DNA from: Maribacter cobaltidurans
Lineage (GTDB): Bacteria > Bacteroidota > Bacteroidia > Flavobacteriales > Flavobacteriaceae
Direction: 5' to 3'
DNA length: 64,000 bases
NCBI RefSeq assembly: GCF_002269385.1
Contig: NZ_CP022957.1
Coordinates: forward strand, 2,836,001 to 2,900,000
Under the pieces are notes generated by a model, which worked only from the letters and a program-made list of their open reading frames with translations, searched no databases and was not told the origin of the DNA. The position numbers were made by a program, and so were the translations under genes. Within the stretch, counting starts at the first letter, position 1; each line of letters opens with the position of its first letter. Of the stretch, positions 57,448 through 64,000 are shown one piece after another.

Positions 57448-58836
57448 ATGAAAAAGATGAAAATAAATAAATATGTAATGCTATTTGCGGCTGCAACCGC
57501 CCTAATAGTGACTTCGTGTACTACGGAGGATTTGGATCCAACGCTGGCTCAAAGTAAGAGTGTGGAGGGGAGTGTTACTCGAGTTGATAACTTGTATAGT
57601 ATCTTGAAAGGTGCGCACAATACTTTAACAGGTGCTGGTTATTATGGAAGGGATATGATTGCTACTAATGAGGTACGTTCAGATAATACCTTTTCAAATG
57701 GTAATTCAGGTAGATTTACTACACAATCTCAGTTTCAATACAATTCCAATACTGGTTTTGTGTGGGATAATGTGTATACTTTACTTGCGGATGTCAATAT
57801 TATTATAAATACTGATTTGTCCACACTTGAAGGTGACTTGGATTACGGAGCCCATATACAAGGTCAGGCTATGATTTTAAGAGCTTTAGGTCATTTCGAC
57901 TTGTTAAGAACCTATGGACAGCAACATGCTGGAGGGGGGTCGTTAGGGGTGCCAATAGTAACTACTTTTAAAGGTGAGGATTTGTTTCCGTCCCGAAATT
58001 CTATCGATGAGGTAAAGCAGGCCATCTACTCAGATTTGGAAACTGCGTTTGGAATGATGGATTCATCTTATGATACCTCCAAAATTTTTGTGTCTAAGTA
58101 CGTTGCTAAAGCCTTAGAGGCCAGGGTTGCTGTTTACTTTGGTGATTGGGACAGAGCGGTTTCTGCTTCTGAAGCCGTAATCAATTCAGGCTTATACTCG
58201 GTTATTGGAGCTGATGCCTTTGTGTCAAGTTGGACTACTGAGGGTGGAACTAATGTAATGTTCGAATTGGCATTTAGTACTGCTGATAACCGTGGTCCTG
58301 ATGCCCTTGGATATATTTACAGATATCCTGCCGATGCACCCGGAGGTTATGGAGATATTCAGGTATTACCGGAAGTATTGGATATTTATGATGCTGGTGA
58401 TGTACGTCTAGATATTTTTGGTTATCAAGATGGAGGCACTGCGCTTAGAAATATTGGTAAATATCCAGATACGGCTAATGGGGCAGATAATATACCATTA
58501 TTCCGATACGAGGAGGTTATTTTGAACTATGCAGAAGCCTTGTTAGAAACAGACGGTGATGCTGTTACTCAATTGAACTTGATAGCTAATAATAGAAATG
58601 CAACTCCCTACACTTCTGTTACAAAGGATGACATTCTTAACGAAAGAAGAAGAGAGTTAATATTTGAAGGCTTCCGTTTTGATGACATGATGAGAACTGG
58701 TCAGTCAGCAACGGCTGTTGGTTCTGTGGGTAATGTGATTAGTACATTAAGTTACCCAAATAATTTGTTCGCTTGGCCGATTCCATTATCGGAGATGAAT
58801 GCAAATTCAAATATGGTACAAAATGACGGATACTAA
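57448..58836 (+). CDS. SusD/RagB-family nutrient-binding lipoprotein
   Basis: The 462-residue protein has a lipoprotein signal (MKKMKINKYVMLFAAATALI, lipobox VTSC at about C24). It shows the SusD fold pattern: VTRVDNLYSILKGAHNTLTG, QGQAMILRALGHFDLLRTYG, VAKALEARVAVYFGDWDRAV and the C-terminal region ILNERRRELIFEGFRFDDMM, WPIPLSEMNAN. It caps the SusC-type transporter on the cell surface and binds the substrate. It starts four bases after the susC stop and is followed by a terminator. Confidence 0.96.
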   Translation: MKKMKINKYVMLFAAATALIVTSCTTEDLDPTLAQSKSVEGSVTRVDNLYSILKGAHNTLTGAGYYGRDMIATNEVRSDNTFSNGNSGRFTTQSQFQYNSNTGFVWDNVYTLLADVNIIINTDLSTLEGDLDYGAHIQGQAMILRALGHFDLLRTYGQQHAGGGSLGVPIVTTFKGEDLFPSRNSIDEVKQAIYSDLETAFGMMDSSYDTSKIFVSKYVAKALEARVAVYFGDWDRAVSASEAVINSGLYSVIGADAFVSSWTTEGGTNVMFELAFSTADNRGPDALGYIYRYPADAPGGYGDIQVLPEVLDIYDAGDVRLDIFGYQDGGTALRNIGKYPDTANGADNIPLFRYEEVILNYAEALLETDGDAVTQLNLIANNRNATPYTSVTKDDILNERRRELIFEGFRFDDMMRTGQSATAVGSVGNVISTLSYPNNLFAWPIPLSEMNANSNMVQNDGY

Positions 58837-58863
58837 TTAAGTATTCTTGGATTTCACATAAAA

Positions 58864-58886
58864 GCCCCAATTTTTGGGGCTTTTTT
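58864..58886 (+). terminator. Terminator of the susC/susD operon
   Basis: GCCCCAA and TTGGGGC with a three-base loop are followed by six T, 27 bases after the susD stop. Confidence 0.9.
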
Positions 58887-58926
58887 ATTGCCTCAAACTT
58901 TCACATTTAGTTAGGAACAAAAAAAT

Positions 58927-58934
58927 TAACTTTG
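58927..58934 (+). promoter_or_regulatory. Predicted -7 box of the porin gene
   Basis: TAACTTTG matches TAnnTTTG and lies 18 bases before the ATG at 58953. Confidence 0.45.
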
Positions 58935-58952
58935 TCCCCGAAATATTTGTGC

Positions 58953-60944
58953 ATGAAGTTTCTCCTAGTACTGTTTTTTTTCTGTTTAACAAGCTCCCTT
59001 TTCTCGCAACAACCTGAGAAGGGTAAACAAGAACCCGACTCCCTAACGACCATAAGGCAAAAACCTAAACCAATGCCAAAGGGAAAGGCTAAAAGAGATA
59101 GTTTAAACGGGATAACTATTGAGGATTACAAAATAATCTCTTACTCTAGGGATACCACCTATTTGGACACAACACTAACTATTCAAAAGGAATATAAATA
59201 CAATTATTTAAGAAGGGATGATTTTGAGTTAATGCCCTTTTCCAATATAGGGCAAACCTATAATTATCTAGGCGTTGATGTTGAGAGGGCCACCATGTAT
59301 CCAGAATTGGGTGCCAAGGCTAAACATTTCAATTATTGGGAGGTTGAGGATATCAAATATTATAATGTAGCAACGCCAATGACCGACATCCTGTTCAAAA
59401 CGACCTTGGAGCAAGGTCAATTGTTGGATGCCATGCTAACTTTCAATACCTCTAGGCACCTTAATTTCTCCATAGGGTATAAAGGACACCGTTCTTTGGG
59501 CAAATACAACTCCAATCAGATACAATCCGGAAATTTTACTACAACAACGAATTATCAATCCAAAAACGCTAGATACAGTCTTAGGGCACATATTGCTGCC
59601 CAGGACATCAAGTCCCAAGAAAACGGAGGACTTACCGATAAGGTGGCTCAGTTTGAGTCCGGTGACTCTGATTTCACGGATAGGCCAAAAGTGGATGTTC
59701 TGTTTGATGATGCTGATAATGTAGTGCTTGGCAAAAGATATTATCTGGATCATACGTATAAATTGATTAGAAAGAATAGGGATTCCAGTTATGTGGAAAA
59801 GACCTCGTTATCCTTGGGACATACCTTTGGTTATGAAACCAAATATTATCAGTTCATGCAATCTGCCGGTGATAGTTATTTTGGAGATGTCATTTTATCG
59901 CCAGTGAACGATAAGGCAAATCTTAAGACAACGTACAATCAAGTAAGCCTTGAGTTTTATAATAGGACCTTGGGGAGGTTGCAGGGCAATGTCAATATGT
60001 TCCATTATAATTACTTTTTCAACAGTGTTTTTTATTCCGAAGAAGGGCAGGAGATACAAAGTCAACTCAATGGAACGGAATTGGCATTGGGTGGAGAATA
60101 TGAGAAACGCATAGGAGGTTTTGAATTGATAGGCTCTTTTAAGTACAATCTCTCGGGAGATCTTTCTGGAAATATCTTTGATGCTTCCGCAGCCTACAGT
60201 TTAAACGAGAGGAATCGATTACGGTTTCATGTGCACTCTTCTTCCAGGATGCCCAATTTCAATTTTCTGCTCTACCAAAGTGAATACCTTAATTATAATT
60301 GGCAAAATACGGATACCTTTAAAAAGGAAAGAGTCAATAGTTTGGAGCTTAACCTTGACTCGGATTTTTTTGGAAATATATCGGCCAAGTATACCAACTT
60401 GGATAATTATGCCTACTTCTCTTTGGGGCCAAATCCAGAGGTGGTTGAGGGGTCGGAACAAGCAAATATCAAACCCTTTCAGGAAGATACGGGCATTTCT
60501 TATTTAAAGTTAAAGTACGCCAAGGAGTTCAGATTAGGAAAGTTTGCATTGAACAACACGTTAATGTACCAAACGGTGTCTCAGGAATCCAATGTGTTTA
60601 ATGTCCCCCAATTGGTCACTAGAAATACACTTTATTTCTCTTCAGATGTATTTAAAAAAGCCATGTATTTGCAAACAGGTGTCACCTTAAAATACTTTAC
60701 TAAGTATAATATGAATGGGTATAACCCTGTTCTTGGTGAATTTTTTGTACAAGAGACGGAAGAGCTTGGTGGTTTTCCGTTGTTGGATTTCTTTATTAAC
60801 GCACGCATTCAGCAAACAAGAATATTTTTAAAGGCAGAACATTTTAATTCTTCCTTCAGTGGATATAATTATTATGCTGCCCCAAATTATCCATATAGGG
60901 ATTTTGTGATACGATTTGGTCTTGTTTGGAATTTCTTTTCTTGA
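58953..60944 (+). CDS. Putative porin (Porin_10 family)
   Basis: From the ATG at 58953 (a TTG seven codons earlier overlaps the promoter and is rejected) this is a 663-residue protein. It has a signal peptide (MKFLLVLFFFCLTSSLFSQQ), a short proline/lysine-rich linker, and a long barrel of aromatic strands (QTYNYLGVDVERATMYPELG, ILFKTTLEQGQLLDAMLTFN, HLNFSIGYKGHRSLGKYNSN). It ends with YRDFVIRFGLVWNFFS, the aromatic-terminal strand of an outer-membrane barrel. This is the Bacteroidota Porin_10 family, presumed outer-membrane channels with no known substrate. It has its own promoter after the SusD terminator. Confidence 0.88.
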   Translation: MKFLLVLFFFCLTSSLFSQQPEKGKQEPDSLTTIRQKPKPMPKGKAKRDSLNGITIEDYKIISYSRDTTYLDTTLTIQKEYKYNYLRRDDFELMPFSNIGQTYNYLGVDVERATMYPELGAKAKHFNYWEVEDIKYYNVATPMTDILFKTTLEQGQLLDAMLTFNTSRHLNFSIGYKGHRSLGKYNSNQIQSGNFTTTTNYQSKNARYSLRAHIAAQDIKSQENGGLTDKVAQFESGDSDFTDRPKVDVLFDDADNVVLGKRYYLDHTYKLIRKNRDSSYVEKTSLSLGHTFGYETKYYQFMQSAGDSYFGDVILSPVNDKANLKTTYNQVSLEFYNRTLGRLQGNVNMFHYNYFFNSVFYSEEGQEIQSQLNGTELALGGEYEKRIGGFELIGSFKYNLSGDLSGNIFDASAAYSLNERNRLRFHVHSSSRMPNFNFLLYQSEYLNYNWQNTDTFKKERVNSLELNLDSDFFGNISAKYTNLDNYAYFSLGPNPEVVEGSEQANIKPFQEDTGISYLKLKYAKEFRLGKFALNNTLMYQTVSQESNVFNVPQLVTRNTLYFSSDVFKKAMYLQTGVTLKYFTKYNMNGYNPVLGEFFVQETEELGGFPLLDFFINARIQQTRIFLKAEHFNSSFSGYNYYAAPNYPYRDFVIRFGLVWNFFS

Positions 60945-61372
60945 TTTTTATTCATTTTTAAAGTACTGTGATATAGGCAATTGATGTTTCCCTCATTTGA
61001 AGGATGATATAATACCAAATTGATTTACAAGTATTTACCCTTTTTATGGGTGTTTTTCCACTTTTTTCCATTTTAAAGTATCTGAAAAACAACAGGTTAT
61101 AAATTAATTTAATTTTTTTTCGGTTTAACTATTGTAGAATCGAAAACGGTGCGTATATTTGCACCCGCTTAGGGGAATACCTAGGGTGAAGGAAAGGGAA
61201 ACGGGGCGGAGGCCTTGTGGGGATTTCCGGATTGGAGTTCATTGAAATATTGTGGAGAGAGCCGCATTCCGAAATAGGGAATGTGGTGGTAGAGAAACAT
61301 AAAGAATTAGATCGAGAGAATCGGGGCCGGGGAACAATTTCGGGAGTCGTTGGGACGAGTATATAAAGAACA
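60945..61372. other. Porin-rRNA intergenic region with rRNA promoter and leader
   Basis: No gene is seen. The main features are the rRNA promoter at 61132-61161 and a leader with a CATTCC/GGAATG hairpin near 61266. A GTTCATTGA-type element near 61238 recurs in the rRNA spacers. Confidence 0.6.
61132..61161 (+). promoter_or_regulatory. rRNA operon promoter
   Basis: TTG (61132-61134), 19 bases, then TATATTTG (61154-61161): an excellent Bacteroidota promoter. It lies about 210 bases before the mature 16S and is preceded by an A/T-rich tract (61100-61120) that may act as an upstream activating element. Confidence 0.75.
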
Positions 61373-62897
<1,525 letters not shown>

Positions 62898-63053
62898 CTA
62901 GAGATTGTCCCTTTAAGGGATAGTCCCCGACGGCTTTCGAAAGTCCTTCGGTCCCGTTTTTTCGATTTATGTTTTTGTTTTTCTTTACGAGGTTCTCCGC
63001 AATCATGATATATAACAAATACGGACGCGCCCCATGGGCGTTGAAGTAGGGAC

Positions 63054-63127
63054 AGTCCCATAGCTCAGCTGGTTAGAGCGCTACACTGATAATGTAGAGG
63101 TCGGCAGTTCGAGTCTGCCTGGGACTA
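63054..63127 (+). tRNA. tRNA-Ile (GAT)
   Basis: Acceptor AGTCCCA/TGGGACT, anticodon stem CTACA/TGTAG with loop CTGATAA giving anticodon GAT, and T arm GGCAG-TTCGAGT-CTGCC all pair. CCA is not encoded. Located in the 16S-23S spacer as usual. Confidence 0.97.
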
Positions 63128-63153
63128 CAAAGTAGGCCAAAGGTCCGACGAGA

Positions 63154-63197
63154 AGCCTGTGCTGAGCGCAGTCGAAATAAGTCTGCCTGGGACTACA
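63154..63197 (+). repeat. Partial tRNA-Ile 3' duplicate with REP-like segment
   Basis: AGTCTGCCTGGGACTACA at 63180-63197 exactly repeats 63112-63129, the T-arm and acceptor end of tRNA-Ile, 68 bases downstream. Just before the copy lies GTGCTGAGCGCAGTCGAAAT, a flavobacterial interspersed-repeat-like sequence containing the hairpin half CTGAGCGCAGTCGAAA. Confidence 0.7.
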
Positions 63198-63311
63198 TTG
63201 CCCCGAGAGGGCCAACGTTCATTGAGATCGAAATATTGAAGGAAATTCTAGAAGTTGAGTAGTAGTTGGAGGTACTGACTACTGACTACTATATGCTAAC
63301 TGCTAGTATAT

Positions 63312-63388
63312 GGGGGATTAGCTCAGCTGGCTAGAGCGCCTGCCTTGCACGCAGGAGGTCATCGGTTCGACTCCGATATTCTCCACCA
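63312..63388 (+). tRNA. tRNA-Ala (TGC)
   Basis: Acceptor GGGGGAT/ATTCTCC (with two G-U pairs), anticodon stem CCTGC/GCAGG with loop CTTGCAC giving anticodon TGC, and T arm ATCGG-TTCGACT-CCGAT. CCA is encoded at 63386-63388. Confidence 0.97.
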
Positions 63389-63524
63389 GGCCCTTATCGG
63401 GCATAAGTTCATTGACATATTGGAACAGGGAATACATTTGGTTTTTGCCAAGTGTATATACCTAAAAAGAAAGAAACACGAATCTTTATAATAAAGTAAA
63501 GAGTACGAATAGAATAGAACAAAA

Positions 63525-64000
63525 GGAAAGGCGACAAGCTGGAAAAGGGCGTATGGGGAATGCCTAGGCTCTCAGAGGCGACGAAGGACGTGATAAGCTG
63601 CGAAAAGCTGCGGGGATCGGCACACACGATATGATCCGCGGATATCCGAATGGGGCAACCCGGCATGTTGAAGACATGTCATGCCGTAAGGCAAGCAAAC
63701 CCGGTGAACTGAAACATCTAAGTAGCCGGAGGAGGAGAAAACAAAAGTGATTCCGGTAGTAGCGGCGAGCGAAACCGGATTAGCCCAAACCGTTGTTGTT
63801 TCGGCAATAACGGGGTTGTAGGACCACGCTGTTCGAGATGTGATGAACTAGAACGCTTTGGAAAGAGCGGCCATAGACGGTGATAGCCCGGTATAGGCAA
63901 AGAGCATTTAGATAGTGGTATCCTGAGTAGTGCGGGGCACGTGAAACCCTGTATGAATCCGGCGGGACCATCCGCCAAGGCTAAATACTCCTGAGAGACC
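63525..64000 (+). rRNA. rrl: 23S ribosomal RNA, 5' part (runs off the window)
   Basis: The conserved beginning is seen as GGAAAGGCGACAAGCTGG (63525), then GGGGAATGCCTAGGCTCTCA and GAGGCGACGAAGGACGTGAT. Later regions continue to the window end (about 476 of roughly 2900 bases). The exact first base is approximate. Confidence 0.95.

Overview
The window comes from a member of the Bacteroidota, almost certainly a marine-type Flavobacteriaceae. The evidence is the 16S rRNA sequence, promoters of the TTG-N(18-21)-TAnnTTTG type, type IX secretion system (T9SS) cargo with gliding-motility C-terminal domains, PorP/SprF proteins, a SusC/SusD pair, and many family-restricted lipoproteins. A genus cannot be fixed by eye.

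Layout. (1) 1-1928: the end of a NarL-type sensor kinase, its response regulator, and a DUF4230 protein. (2) 2248-19188: a surface-protein locus with three giant T9SS type-B secreted proteins (2505, 869 and 1373 aa). All end in calcium-binding thrombospondin type-3 repeats plus a CHU_C-type sorting domain. They form two operons, each closed by a nearly identical PorP/SprF gene and an identical terminator. Between the operons lie a 3' fragment of the aromatic amino acid hydroxylase gene and a decayed tRNA-Lys. (3) 19241-29669: a housekeeping and metabolic stretch with aromatic amino acid hydroxylase and a divergent Lrp regulator, a DUF4136 lipoprotein, DUF5522, a PLP desulfhydrase-like enzyme, glucosaminidase-LysM, hemL, DUF1059, a DUF6090 protein, a class III cyclase and an MDR oxidoreductase. 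(4) 29.8-37.5 kb: an accessory island with a DUF5117-type metalloprotease, a DUF5694 protein, a HAD phosphatase and a lipoprotein, all on the minus strand. It is interrupted by a plus-strand IS91-family element (tyrosine recombinase plus HUH/Y2 transposase). The island shows repeated boundary sequences, including a 22/26 direct repeat at its two edges. (5) 37.7-54.2 kb: core-like genes, including a second DUF5117 protease, an SLC13 transporter, lysS, a membrane-anchored LuxR regulator, a YqaE/Pmp3 peptide, lipB, an OmpA protein and rnhB. (6) 54.4-60.9 kb: a SusC/SusD nutrient-uptake pair and a Porin_10 protein. (7) 61.1-64.0 kb: an rRNA operon with promoter, 16S, tRNA-Ile(GAT), tRNA-Ala(TGC) and the first part of 23S.

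How parts work together. The T9SS locus looks like a cargo-plus-anchor system: each giant cargo is co-transcribed with a PorP/SprF outer-membrane partner. The repeated DNA shows that the locus grew by duplication and gene conversion. The most unusual features are the duplicated adhesin/PorP module carrying a piece of the neighbouring hydroxylase gene, and the cassette-like island with recurring boundary repeats.

Limits: all family assignments come from reading motifs, not from database searches. Ends of the rRNAs and of the IS are approximate.
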